64,000 bases of DNA. Origin: Aedes albopictus. Lineage: Eukaryota; Arthropoda; Insecta; Diptera; Culicidae. Position numbers and translations under genes: made by a program. Below the pieces are notes generated by a model. That model saw only the letters and a list, made by a program, of their open reading frames with translations. It searched no databases and was not told where the DNA came from. Below are positions 22,201 to 33,400 of this stretch, piece after piece (the first letter of the stretch is position 1; each line of letters begins with the position of its first letter). Location of the stretch: contig NC_085138.1 of the NCBI RefSeq assembly GCF_035046485.1, positions 27,844,878 through 27,908,877 of the forward strand. The letters run 5' to 3'.

Positions 22201-25200
22201 GAGTGCTACGATTTATAAAGCGATGACTTCAATTACACTTGGAGAGTCTCTAAGATTTCCCTTTAGTATAGGTCATCGAATCTACAAGCGTAATCAATTG
22301 GATACCCTTCTGAAATCACTGAAACGCTTTGAATGCTTTCTAAACCCCTCTTAAACGTCTTGAAACACACATGATTGCTTGGGAAGCCCCAAAAAACACG
22401 AGAGCCCCTCAGGAACCCCTTAAAACGTCTTGAAATGCTTCTGAAACACCACGAAAGGCAATGATGCCTTCAAAACTCCCAGGAGTTCCTCTGAAACTTC
22501 CTGAAGCTCACCCAAAAGCACCCCCCCCCCACCCCCCAGAAACACCTCCGAAGCTTATCTGAAAGCACAAAACCCCCGGTAACTCTTCTGAAAGCCCATG
22601 AAGCCTACTGAAATCTCCTTCAAACGAACTAATGTGCTTTGAAAACGCTTCGACATCCCTTCTGGATTTCTCTTGAAGCTATCCTGAAAGCTTCTGAACT
22701 TTCAAGTGATGTCTTCAACTATTCTGAGTCTCCAAGATCTCCCTTGAGTGAAGGTAATCGAATCTACAAGCGTAATCAATTGGATAGGTCCTGAAGCCCT
22801 TGTGAAACCCCCTGACACGACTTGAAATGCTTTTGAAATGCTTCTGAAACACCTCTCAATCTCACACGGAAGGCAGTGAAGCCTCCAGAACTCCCGGAAT
22901 TTCCTCTGAAACCTCCTGAAACGTCTCTGAAACCCCCTGAAACCTTCCTGAAGCTTGCCCAAAAGTCTGTAAATCCCCCACGGGAACTCATTAAAAAACC
23001 GCCAGAACGCCCTAAAATACATTGAATCCACCATGGAACTCCCTTTGAGTTCACCTGGAAGCCTGTAAACTTCATTGGAAATAGCTTCTGATATCCCCCT
23101 CCCCTTCTCCGCTGAAACCCTCGGAAACTCCTCTGAAAGCTCTTGCAGCCTCCTGAAATCTCCTTCAAACGACTTGATGTGCCTTGAAACCGCTTCGAAA
23201 CCCCTTCTGGATCAAGTGATGACTTCAATTACTCTTTGAGTAATTCAAGATCTACCTTGAGTAATGGTCATGATATCTACAAGCGTAATCAATTGAATAG
23301 ACCCTTAAGCCCTTCTGAAATCCCCTGAAACGCCCTAAAACGCATTTAAACCCCCCACGAAACGTTTTGTGGCACACCCGAATGCCTGAGAAGCCCCAAA
23401 ACTACCTGGGGCCTCCTTAAATTACCTGAAACGCATTGAAAGGCGTCGAAAACGCCTCTGAAACTCATTTGAGGCTCACATGAAAACCAGTGAAAATCCC
23501 TGGGAGCCCCTCTGGAACCTCCTGAAACTCCCTAAAACGTCTCTAAAACTCTTTGTAAACTTCCTGAAACTCGCTCAAAAGCTTGTGAATACCCCATAAC
23601 AGCTCACGGGACCCCATCCAAACTCCCCGCAACGTCCTGAAACAGATCTCGAGTTCACCTGGAAGCCTATAAACCCCCCACCCCAAACAATCTCTCACAC
23701 TAACAACCACCCCCCCCCCCCTCCCCCTCTCGAACACCCCCATCAAGGTCACTAGAAACGCCTTGAAACGCTGCTGAAACTCCTTTAAACACACCTGAAT
23801 GCCTTTGAAGCCCCAAAAACCCTGGAAACCCCGATAAATGCCTTGAAATGCTTTGGAATTCCACTGAAGCTTACTTGAAAGGAAACGAAGCTTCCAAAAC
23901 CCTCGGGAGTCTCTCTGAAACCTCATGGAAAGCCCTGAAACCCCTTGAAGCACACCTGGGTGCCTGTGAAGCCCTAAAGAACCTGGGGACTCCTTCTGGA
24001 ACCCTGTCAAATGCCTTGAAAAGCATTTAAATGCTTGTTAAACTCCTCCGCAGCTCACACGATAGGCAAAGGCCTCCAAACCCTCCGGGAGTTCTTCTGA
24101 AACCTCCTGAAACCCCCTGAAGCCATAAAAACCTAGAAATCCATCCAAAACCCGCCAGAACGCCCTCAAACGCATTGAAATTCCAGTAGAACTTTCCTTG
24201 GTTCTCCTCGAAACCGGCAAAATCCATCAAAATTCCTCTGAAACCCCTCAGAAACACCTCTGAAGCTCATCTGGAAGTCTGCAGAACCCCCTGAATCCCC
24301 CGGAAACTCCACTGAAACCTCTGGAAGCCTTATGAAAACCCCTTTTAACCTTGATGCAGCTTAATGCCGCACTAGACCCCTTTCAAATCTCTCTTGAAGC
24401 TCTCCTGTAAGTTTCTGATCACTTGAAACCTGCCTATGAAGCTTCCTGAAACAACACGAAACGCCTTGAAACGCCCCGAAAACTACCCTAAAGCTAGCTT
24501 TAAAGCCTGTGAACCCTCCTTAAAAATCTCTGGAGCTCCATTGGTACCCCCTGAGGCGTCCTGAAGTCCTTTTGAATCCGCTTCAAAACCCCCAGGATCT
24601 CTCTCAAAGTTTTCCTGAAAGCCTCTGGACCACTTGATACCTACGAAACCGTAATAAAACGTTTCGAAACCTTTAAAAAAGCCCCGTAAAATGATCCAGA
24701 ACCGTCTTGGCAAGTTTCTGCAAACTTCATGAATCCCCGCCACTCCCTCTGGAACTTACCTGACAGCCTATGAAATCCCTCTTAAACTCCTGGGATCTTT
24801 CTGAAATCACCATTAGCCTTTTTAAATCACTTCAATCTTGAAAGCACTTTAAATTCGTCCCTGAAAGCCTCTGAACCCCTTAAAATCTACGAAAACGTGC
24901 TGACCTATTTCGAAGCCCTTGGAATTACTCCTGAAAGCCTCTGAAACCCTCCTTTAACCCCATCCCATCCCCCACCAAGAGTTTATCTAAGAGCCTGTGA
25001 AGTCCTCTAAAGCCCCGGAAAGCCTCCATACACCCCCTGAAATGTCTTAAAACTCCCTGGAACCACTTTAGGTCTCCACTAAAATGCCTTGAAAATTTTC
25101 TGTAAGTCCTCTGAATACCCTCCTGAAATTCTCAGGAAACGCCTCTGAAACTCTCCTGAAGGTCTGTGAAGCTCTCCCAAAACTCCCGGGAACTCCTTTG

Positions 25201-28200
25201 AAAAACCCTGAAGTGTCCTGAAGCACCCTTGAACTGCTTCGAAACCACTCTAAAACCCCAAGGATCTCTACCGAAGTTTTCCTGAAAGCCTCTGAGCCCT
25301 TTTGAAATCTACGAAAACGCAAAAAAAAAGTTTTAGAATCCATTAGAAACACTGTGAAACGCACTAGAAACGTCTTGAAACGTCTCTTGAAGTTTCTGAA
25401 ACACCACCACCACTCTTGGAGTTTACCGTAAACCCTGTGAAGTCCCTTTGAAGCTCGCGGGAATCTTCTGAAATCGCCTTCTCAAATTTCCTTATAATGC
25501 CTTCAATGCGCTTTTACCTCCTCCCTGGATCTCTCCTGAAAGCATCTAATTTACTTGAAATTCTATGAAAACGACATGAAAAATTTTGAAGCTCTTGACC
25601 CCTTTAAACGCCTCTGAACCCCTTCTGCAAGACTACCCCACCAGGAGTTAACCTGAAAGCATGTAAAGACCCCTAAAGCCCTGGGAAGCATCCTCAAATT
25701 TCCATTAAAATTCCATCAACGTTTCCTTAACCCCCTTGAAACTCCCTGAAACCCTCCGGAGACCTCCAATGAACCCCCTTGAAACAGCTTTGTAAGCCCA
25801 CTGGAATACCCCCTCAAGTTCCCATGAAAGTCTCTGAAGCCCTTGGGAACTCCATGAAACCACCACTATAATGCTTCAAAACGCCTTGAAACGCCTCTGA
25901 AACTCACCCGCAAACCTGTGAAACCATCCTAAAACTTTCGGGAGCTCCTTTTAAAACCCCTAAAGCGTCCTGAAGTTCCCTTGAAACGCCTTAAAACCGC
26001 TCTTAAACCCCAAGAATTTCTTCTGACGCTTTCCTGAAAGCCTTTGAACCCTTTAAAATGCTATAAAACGTTTTGAAACCGTTTAGAAACCCCGTGAAAT
26101 GTCCCAGAAACGTCTCTTTAACCTTCTGATACATCACCACCGCCCCTGGAGTTTATCTGAAAGCCTGTGATGTCCCTCTGAAGCTCTCGGGAATTTTCTG
26201 AAATCACCTCCTCAAATCTCCTTGAAATGCCTTGAAAGCGCTTTGAATTCCTCCCTGAATTTCACCTGATAGCCTCTAAATCCCTTGAAACCTACGAAAA
26301 CGCTATGAAACATGTCGAAGCCCTTGACCTCTTGAAACGCCTCTGAAAGCTTTCTGCAAGGCTTCCCCACCAGGAGTATACTTAAAAGCCTGTAAAGGCC
26401 CCTAAAACCCTGAGAAGCATCCTCATATCTCCATTAATATGCCTTCAACGTTTCTTTAACTCCCTTGAAACTCCCTGAAACCCTCCGGAGACCTCCACTG
26501 AAATACATTTAAACAGCTTTGTTAGAAACCCCCTGAAATTATCATGAAAGTCTCTAAAGCCCCTTGAAACTCCATGAGACTACCACTGCAATGCTTTAAC
26601 AACGCTTCTGAAACTCATCCGCAAACCTGTGAAGCTCTCGTAAAACTCCCGGGAGTTCTTTTTAAAATCCCGAAGTCATCTTGAAATGCCTTGAAACTGC
26701 TCTAAAACCCCAAGGATCTCTCTTGAAGGTTTCCTGAAAGCCTATGAACTCCTTGGAAACTACGAAAACGCCATGAAACCCTTTAGAAACCCCGTGAAAT
26801 GCCCCAGAAACGTCTTGAAACGTCTATTAAACATTCTGAAACCCCGCAACCACTCGTGGAGTTTTAATGCCTGTAAAGTCTATCTAAAGCTCTCAGAAAC
26901 CTTCTGATATTCACCTGGAATCTCTTTAACATGCCTTGAAAGCGCTTTAAAACTCCTCCCTGGATCTCTCCTGAAAGCCTACAAACCTCTAAAAACCTTG
27001 CCATTTGCCCCCTGAATCGCCTCTGAAACCCTCCTGCAACACTTCCATACCAAACACCAGGAGTTTACTTGAAAGCCTGTAAAGTTCCCTATAACCCTGG
27101 AAATCTGCATTGAAAGTTTCCTTAACCTTCCGGAAACCTTCACTGAACCGCCTTTCAACAGCTTTATAAGCCATCTATTTGGAAACCCCCCTGAAGTTTT
27201 CACGAAAGTGTCTCAAGCCCATTGAATCTCCATAAGACTACCACTGAAATGCTTCAAAACGCTTTGAAAAGCCTCTGGATCTCACCGGAAAGCCTATGCA
27301 TCCCTCCTAAAACTCTCGGGAACTCCTTTAAAACCCCCTAAAGCGACAAGAAGTCCCCTTGAAACATCTTGAAACCGCTCTAAAACCCCAAGGATCTCCT
27401 AAAGGTTCCCTGAAAGCCTCTGAACCCCTTGAAATCTACAAAAGCGTCATAAAACGTTTTGGAACCCTTTAAACCCCCGTAAAATGCCCCAGGAAGGTCT
27501 TGACACGTCTCTTAAACCTTCTAAAACCCCGCCACCACCCCTGGAGTTTACTATAAAGCTTGTGAAGTCCCTCTGAAGCTCTCGAGAATCTTCTGAAATC
27601 ACCTGAAGCCTCCTGATATCTCTTAAAAACGACTTGGAAGCGCTTTTAACTCCTCCCCGGAACCCTCCTAGAGGCCTCGGAATCCCTTGAAACCTACGGA
27701 TGCCCTGATACACTTTGAAACCCTTTTAAAACCTCTGAAGCGCCTCTTTAACCCTTCTGTATCACTACACCTTTGCCCACCAGGAGTTTAATTGAAAGCG
27801 TGTGAAGTCCCCTAAAACCCTGAGAAGCCTCCTGTTTCTAAAATCTCCCTGACATATCCTGGAAAGCCCCTTGAAATCCCAAAGCTGCTCGGTCCCCTTT
27901 GAGATAATAAAGTGATACCATTTTGATAATTGATCATTTTAGTTGGTTGAGATACGACGAGATAGATTGTTACCCACGTTTCGGTCCGTATGGGACCTTT
28001 TTCAAGGGTTCAAGGAAACCTTGACCGATTGAATCATTGAAAAATGTCCCATATGGACCGAAACGTCGGTAAAAATCAAAAACTAGTGTTTTCGATTCCC
28101 CAAAAAAGGCTGCAACGGCAATATTCTGAAGCATAATCAATTTATGCAAAACAGTTATGTGTGCACTCCCTAGTCATTACCTAAATTCTGTACCTGAACT

Positions 28201-31200
28201 GTAGATCATAACTTTAAAGCACCAGAATATTTTGGATGACCTGGAATATTTCGCCGCGATTCTTCTCTATAGAGATGAAAAACTATTACTGATTATGAAC
28301 CAAAACTTCACGCTTCTAATTAGGGCTAAAAATCCTGTGTTACGAACTTCCGGACACTTTGGATAACCTAGGATATCCAAAAAGTATCTAACAAAATTTA
28401 ACAACCTTGCAGAGGTTTCAATAGGGATCTCCAAGTAGCCTAGTGGTTACGGTTATGGGTCGCCAATCCGGAGACGGCGGATTCAACTCTCGCTCTGGTC
28501 GAGACAGTTTCCTCGATTCCCTGGGCATAGTGTATCGTTGTACTTGCCACACAATGTACAAATTCATGCAATGGCAGGCAAAGAAAGCCCTTCAATTAAT
28601 AATTGGGAAGTGCTCAAAGAACACTAAGTTGAAGAGAGGCAGGCCACGTTCCAGTGGGAACGTAGAGCCACAAAGAAGAAAAAGAAGCAGAAGCAGAAGG
28701 TTTCAAGAAGCCTGATGTTTCGGGTAACTAACTGCTGTTACGGCAGTAGAATTGAAGTTTTGAAGTCTCGTTCAAACAGTCCAGATCAGTATATGTGCAT
28801 GCAATACGAACCTTTACGTCAACTTACCGTAGATCTCTGCATCCCGGTTGATCATAACGCCGGTGCTCATCCAAACGTCCGGATTGCATCCAACCAAGTT
28901 CGCCGCAATCATATCGCCCTTGATCGCCAACCGATCCGCGTAGACCGGTTCGGCGAACACGATCCGATCCGCTTCGATCTCCACCGGGCGTTGGTCGTTG
29001 ATCCGTACGATGTCCTGCTGGATGGTGGAAATGTCCATCTCATTGAGGTACGTGGCCGAGAAGCCCCGATCGAAGAAGACCTCGTTCCTGAACAGCAACG
29101 GCTTGGTGAAGTTGTAGTCTTGGGCCTTGCGGATGATCGACGCCAGGTGGGCGTCTACGTTCGGGATTTGATTCATCATTCCTGCGATGCGAAGCGATCC
29201 GATATGGGCACCGTACAGGTAGAGATCACCTTTGATCGTGTGGACGTCTTTGGCTTCGTCGTAGCCGTACGAGGTCAGGAGGTTCTGGATGGGCTCTTGG
29301 TTTAAATGGTTTTCGATGTGTAGGTGTTCCACGAAGATATCTCCCTGAATCTCCACATCGCCTTGCAGGTAGATCGTGTCGTTTCGCAACGCCAATTCGC
29401 TCATGTGGATGTTGTTGATGCTCTCGGTATTGGCGTTCCCCTCGACCACCAAACCGTTTATGAATACGGTCGTACCATGGAACTCCGCAACTCCGGACGA
29501 TTTCCGAACCACGTCTTCCAAAAAGTCCCCGAGATCGGCATTGTTGATCTGTCCTCGTATTGTCAAATTTCCTTCAACCTGTATAGGATCGAGGAACCGA
29601 AACGTTCCAGGTATCCTGTTCGGGCGGTTCAACCAGATGACCTGCTTGACTAAAGCATCGAAGTTCACGTCATTCAGCATGTTGACCTGCAGATCACCTC
29701 CCACGTAGAGATTCTCAATAGGAATACTGCCCTGCAGTAGATGAGTCTTGAAATTGTCCACGCGATCGAAACTCTCCTTCAAACCGCGGATGTCTCGTCC
29801 ATTCACGTGAGCCGTCGCTATTTGACTTCCCACGACCAGTTTGTTCACGTAGAACGGTGCAGTGACCTGCTGAGGTCTTGACAAGCTGAATCGGAGGCTG
29901 TCGAATGTTGGCAAGTGCACCAAGTTGATCATCTTCGAAGGCCCGCTCAAGCTCGACCCCGTCAACTTCATGTGATTTACGTGCAAATGACTCAAGCTGA
30001 TTTGTCCCGAGAGCACCAGTTCCTCCTGTTCCGTATCCTTGTACTCGCTCCTGGCTTTCGAGTTCAGTGTTTTCATGATCTTCAACTCATTCGCTTCCAC
30101 GTCCGGATACAGAGCGTTCTCCCGGTTCTTAAAGATCAACGAAGTCTCCGTGTACTGATCGCCGAACAACTTCACCGAGCTTACATCCAAGGCCGTCGCG
30201 TTCAGTCCATCAAACAGCCCGTCCAGCTTCAAATCGTGGATGAACACATTTCCATTGATCTCCCGTACGCTCAACTCCTGCTTGGTGCTTCGCGTCACAA
30301 ACTGATCCAGCTTGAACTCGTTGACCATGCCGGAGCCGATGGTAACCTTATCACCGAATTCCACCGAAGCGATCCGCTTGGCCGCCTCGATCGTCACCGT
30401 GTGCTCCGAGTCGTAGACCACATCCGATAGGACAGCGTCCACATCCATGCCGTTGAGTTTGCCCTCCACGACCACTGGCCCGTCGACAAAGAGCTGCTTG
30501 AAGTGGCAGGCGGCCTTGACCAATGGGGTTTGAAGTAGTGACGGGTTATCGAGGAATTCGTCCAAATGTTTTCCGCGGATGGCTCCCTTCACTTCCAGAC
30601 GCTCGGTTACGTGAAGTTCTCCGAAGGTTACGTCGCCGGGGATGTGCTGATCATCGTGTAAGGTCACAATGTCCAGCAGGTCAACCCCGTTGATTTTACG
30701 TTCAATGTCCAGGGCGTCAATATCTGGAATTAAGAGAGGGATTGGTGTATGCACTGGAAAAATATCTGAAAAGACTTACTTGTAAAGTTCACAAACCGCT
30801 TGTACCCGGTTACGATCGACTCTATGGGGCTGTTGGACAGCAAATAGTCCATCGGGAAGGCCAGTCCATTCAGATGGTAAACCGTCACGTTGTCGTTCTC
30901 TAGTATCAAGCTTCCATTGATCCTCACTTCAGCAAGTCGATTCGGTCGATTCTTCAGCACAATTCGATGGATAATATCGCTCCACGGTACTCCGTTGACG
31001 CTGTGCACGTACAAGTTGCCGTCCAGTTGTAGCTTTTCCGTAACTAAAACATCCGTCATGTCATCGCTAGCTTGTCTGAACCGGGCATCCAACTCTTCCA
31101 GATCCAGCTTTACACCGTTGATCGTCTCCTGAACCATCACGTCTTCCAGTACTTCGACCGAATCAAACTTCAATCCATCCCACCGACGATTCTTACAGTT

Positions 31201-32900
31201 GAAATACACCGTAGATTCGCTCAAATCTACCCCATTCACCGTACCTCCTTTCGGCAAGATCACATTTTGTGCCACAACCACATTATCCACGATCAGCGCA
31301 TTGGCAAGCTCGATCTTCTCGCCCGTGTTGAACACCAGATCACTCGCCGGGATTCCGTTCACAGTTTCAAAATTCAAGTGGCGTACTTTTAGATCTTTCA
31401 CCCGAAGCTCTTTAACACTATCATCGCCGGTTTGTCGAAGCACCCGAAGAAGCGGTGGATCCTCCTCCAGTTGCCGAACGTATAGATCATCCGTGACCAA
31501 AGCTCCTCCGACCTCCACTCTACCCTGAACGTACAACGGCTGGTCCAAATCAAGCGAAAAGCTGTCGTTGTGTCGTCGAACCGTGTAGTTCAGTTGTTGT
31601 TCTAGTTGACTCAGTAGCGCCGCCTCCGCTTCGATCTCTTGCGCGATCGCCGGTACGTTGACCGCCGTGTCACGATGTGACCAAATCTTGCTTCCAACCA
31701 CGATCGTACCATTCGGCCAATTGAAGTGCGAATCCTGAATGACCAGGTCCGCTTGGATCGTTCCCAGAGAACAATTCTGCAGCGTCAACAGTGGAACATC
31801 GTACAACTGATCCGCTTCGGCGATCGCCGCGAAGCCTTCGCTGATCACCTCGTCCTGGTAGTGGACGATCTTGGTGAATGCATCGATCGTGTCCTGCATC
31901 TCCTGAGTCTTCTGCCGAATTGGATGCTCCGCTGATAGCAGTTCTATGTGTAGATTGAACAGAGTGGAATGAGTCTGGTACCGGGGAACGATCATCGAAA
32001 CCTTCTTGCCGCGAAGGATGATCGCGGACCCGACGATGCCGGTAGGTCGGTACAAATCCAGCATGCATGAAACTTCGTTGTCCATCAGTTCGTCTTCCAC
32101 GTAGCATGGGATATTACTTCGGAGATCGAAGGACTCGCCGTTCCACACAAAGACGTCCAACCTCTGGAGATCGTGCGTCGAGAAAAGCATCTTGTGCTGA
32201 ACCAGCAGGATCAGATCATCACGGTAGGTCGGAGTCGGAATTTCGTAGTACGCTTCAACAGTCTCCATAGCTTCCATTGGGATACGCTGGGACGTAAACA
32301 CACCATTTGCGTAACGTACGATCTGTGGTGATCGTCCTCCGATCGCTATATACGCGTACCTGCCAACCTGGAAAGCACCTACCGTTTGGACCATCTCCGA
32401 CGTGTAGTTCGCGATCAAATTGAACCTTCCGCGGTATTTCTCCCCGGCTTCCAGCGTGTAGATCATGGCCGTATCGTTCTGCGGAAACGTCACCAGAAAC
32501 TCCCTTCCGACCCTCACCAATCCAACTTTGCTACAAGGGAAAGCAAGATCCAACCTCTGCAGCAGCCAAAACTGCTGTCGTTCAAAGTTGAACTCGTACA
32601 ATGTTGCCGAAACGGACTTGTGCTTGTTCGGATGCGTCCCCACCAGCAAGATCATGTGGATATCCCGGTATTTGAACCCCTTGATCAACGTCGTCATCTT
32701 GTACAGTGGCCATCGCCACTCCTCCGTCAGCTCAAAGTTCGTATCGGGCCTCATCGTGTACCATATCAGCTGCAGCTCGGTCGCCACGATCAAGCAGCTG
32801 ATCGGGGACTCCGCCACCGAGTCCCAGACCGTGATGATCTCGAAAGCCGTCGGAGCCGTCTCCATCAAGACCTCCTGTTGCAGCTTATACTCGCCAAAGT
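18918..32900 (-). CDS. Large secreted-type protein: two beta-propeller-like regions flanking an NG-repeat domain (5' partial, 5 exons)
   Basis: Five exons join in phase on the minus strand: 32900-30780, 30723-28828, 21088-20874, 20818-19337 and 19274-18918 (TGA), giving 2022 residues from the gap edge. All introns are GT-AG. Counting from the gap, residues ~20-310 look like a beta-propeller (blade-like runs such as YAYIAIGG). Residues ~310-370 are a polar helical linker. About twenty repeats with an (I/V/L)NG(hydrophobic)x(hydrophobic) core, such as INGVDL, follow to about residue 1450. After a second helical linker comes another propeller-like region (YHFLGVNMG, LQLVW) interrupted by an acidic Pro-rich stretch. 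Several N-x-S/T sites fit a secreted protein, but the signal peptide would lie in the gap at 32901-33400. Exons are GC-richer than their surroundings. From memory, size and style resemble insect eggshell proteins of the Nasrat/Polehole/Closca group; this identity is tentative, while existence of the gene is secure. Confidence 0.85.
19337..20818 (-). CDS. Exon D: last NG repeats, helical linker and second propeller-like region
   Basis: The acceptor TTTCCAG ends at 20819 and the donor GTAAGA starts at 19336; both junctions are phase 0. The exon holds VLNGKPFGP, ISGVDFDRW and NINGVDIMD. A charged helical stretch follows (QRMKAAKKNVEDQLQDYQ), then propeller-like blades: GYHFLGVNMG with SHFYQWDPTGKAF, a VQLQLVW segment, and LEQWRLPKSALGYEF. 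The ELQLIWYT and EEWRWPL segments of exon A look like counterparts. Near the 3' end lies an acidic, Pro-rich and probably disordered segment (about VVEPEAVDIPEPPVSEDQ). Confidence 0.9.
20874..21088 (-). CDS. Exon C: two further NG repeats
   Basis: The acceptor AATTCCAG ends at 21089 and the donor GTGAGG starts at 20873. With the last base of exon B it forms a GCA codon and continues KTLFSPGAF, then YLNGQPMNN and YVNGVTLPY. The 215 bp length and phases keep the frame open across both junctions. It is separated from exon B by the 7.7 kb repeat-filled intron. Confidence 0.87.
21540..22330. repeat. Degenerate tandem repeat with ATCKRATCTACAAG core
   Basis: Successive units share a block reading roughly aactccctTGAGTataGGCCATCGGATCTACAAGC, with copies near 21560, 21640, 21790, 21940, 22080 and 22260. 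Spacing is irregular at about 80-190 bp. The last unit leads into the larger units that follow. Confidence 0.6.
22219..23700. repeat. ~490 bp higher-order repeat, three copies
   Basis: A block beginning near GATGACTTCAATTACTCT and running through TCTACAAGCGTAATCAATTG recurs near 22219, 22704 and 23213, about 485 and 510 bp apart. Each copy is followed by GAAAC-rich decamer repeats. Long C runs occur near 22516 and 23705. Confidence 0.65.
22330..27890. repeat. Degenerate ~10-11 bp minisatellite (CCTTGAAACGC-like)
   Basis: The stretch is built almost entirely of short units resembling CCTTGAAACGC, CTCCTGAAACC and CCTGAAAGCC, with strong strand asymmetry (C and A on the plus strand). It lies inside the large intron, so it is transcribed as a G/T-rich RNA strand. 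Open frames across it are short and on the wrong strand for coding. Confidence 0.75.
24700..27860. repeat. ~700 bp higher-order repeat in the intron, about 4.5 copies
   Basis: Two landmark blocks recur at constant spacing. One (GGAGTTTA...GAAGTCCCTCTGAAGCTCTCGG-like) lies near 24739, 25413, 26146, 26851 and 27537. The other (CCACCAGGAGTTTA...) lies near 24974, 25639, 26367, 27054 and 27778. Spacings are 665-733 bp. The array stops shortly before the AT-rich DNA at about 27900. Confidence 0.7.
27972..28069. repeat. Inverted pair of GAAACGT motif with stem-loop
   Basis: On the plus strand GTCCCATATGGACCGAAACG ends near 28065. On the minus strand the counterpart GGTCCCATACGGACCGAAAC lies within 27972-28008. 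Each has a GTCC/GGAC stem immediately before GAAACGT, resembling stem II and the GAAA core of hammerhead ribozymes in Penelope-like elements. The CTGANGA core is degraded (TTGAAAA). Confidence 0.4.
28422..28697 (+). mobile_element. Feilai-type tRNA-derived SINE (in intron, antisense to the gene)
   Basis: The head is tRNA-like, with box A (TAGCCTAGTGGTTACGG) and a box B region (GGATTCAACTC). The body includes CTGGGCATAGTGTATCGTTG and GGCAGGCAAAGAAAGCCC, and the tail is (AAGAAGC)-rich. A 9 bp duplication AGGTTTCAA flanks it at 28413-28421 and 28698-28706. It closely matches the copy at 41374. I recognise the family as Feilai of Aedes aegypti. Confidence 0.85.
28828..30723 (-). CDS. Exon B: central NG-repeat region
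   Basis: The acceptor TTCCAG ends at 30724 and the donor GTAAGT starts at 28827. Joining to exon A across a 56 bp intron restores an Asn codon and the repeat KINGVDLLD. The exon encodes about 632 residues of beta-rich repeats spaced about 50-75 residues, with cores KINGVDLLD, KLNGMDVDA, HVNGRDIRG, QINNADLGD, SINNIHMSE and YLNEMDIST. No catalytic motif is evident. It ends one base into a codon completed by exon C. Confidence 0.9.
30780..32900 (-). CDS. Exon A (5' partial): N-terminal propeller-like region, helical linker, first NG repeats
   Basis: The frame is open right up to the gap at 32901, so no start codon is visible; the ATG at about 32867 lies inside continuing reading frame and is not taken as the start. 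The exon encodes about 706 residues. The propeller-like part includes ELQLIWYT, an EEWRWPLYK segment and YAYIAIGG near residue 181. NG motifs begin near residue 500 (TVNGIPASD, TVNGVDLSE, TINGVKLDL, SVNGVPWSD, HLNGLAFPM). The 3' end is the donor GTAAGT at 30779, after the first base of an Asn codon. Confidence 0.88.
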
Positions 32901-33400
32901 NNNNNNNNNNNNNNNNNNNNNNNNNNNNNNNNNNNNNNNNNNNNNNNNNNNNNNNNNNNNNNNNNNNNNNNNNNNNNNNNNNNNNNNNNNNNNNNNNNNN
33001 NNNNNNNNNNNNNNNNNNNNNNNNNNNNNNNNNNNNNNNNNNNNNNNNNNNNNNNNNNNNNNNNNNNNNNNNNNNNNNNNNNNNNNNNNNNNNNNNNNNN
33101 NNNNNNNNNNNNNNNNNNNNNNNNNNNNNNNNNNNNNNNNNNNNNNNNNNNNNNNNNNNNNNNNNNNNNNNNNNNNNNNNNNNNNNNNNNNNNNNNNNNN
33201 NNNNNNNNNNNNNNNNNNNNNNNNNNNNNNNNNNNNNNNNNNNNNNNNNNNNNNNNNNNNNNNNNNNNNNNNNNNNNNNNNNNNNNNNNNNNNNNNNNNN
33301 NNNNNNNNNNNNNNNNNNNNNNNNNNNNNNNNNNNNNNNNNNNNNNNNNNNNNNNNNNNNNNNNNNNNNNNNNNNNNNNNNNNNNNNNNNNNNNNNNNNN
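32901..33400. other. Assembly gap (500 N) removing the gene's 5' end
   Basis: The reading frame of exon A enters the gap from the right side of the gene. The start codon, signal peptide and promoter should lie in or beyond it. On the other side only minisatellite is found. Confidence 0.99.

Larger units (their letters stand above)
21089..28827 (-). other. 7.7 kb intron between exons B and C
   Basis: The intron is defined by GTAAGT at 28827-28822 and CAG ending at 21089. Its 7,739 bp contrast with the gene's other introns of 55-62 bp. It carries a Feilai SINE, an inverted GAAACGT motif and about 6 kb of degenerate GAAAC-rich minisatellite. The part at 21100-21540 has no recognisable content beyond weak short repeats. 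Confidence 0.85.

Noticed and set aside
28715..29305. 196-codon plus-strand frame
   Set aside because: Antisense shadow of exon B, whose minus-strand frame has clean splice sites and repeated motifs.
30730..30779. Continuation of exon A reading frame past 30780
   Set aside because: A consensus GTAAGT donor and a TTCCAG acceptor 56 bp later restore the NG-repeat frame; the read-through frame soon stops.
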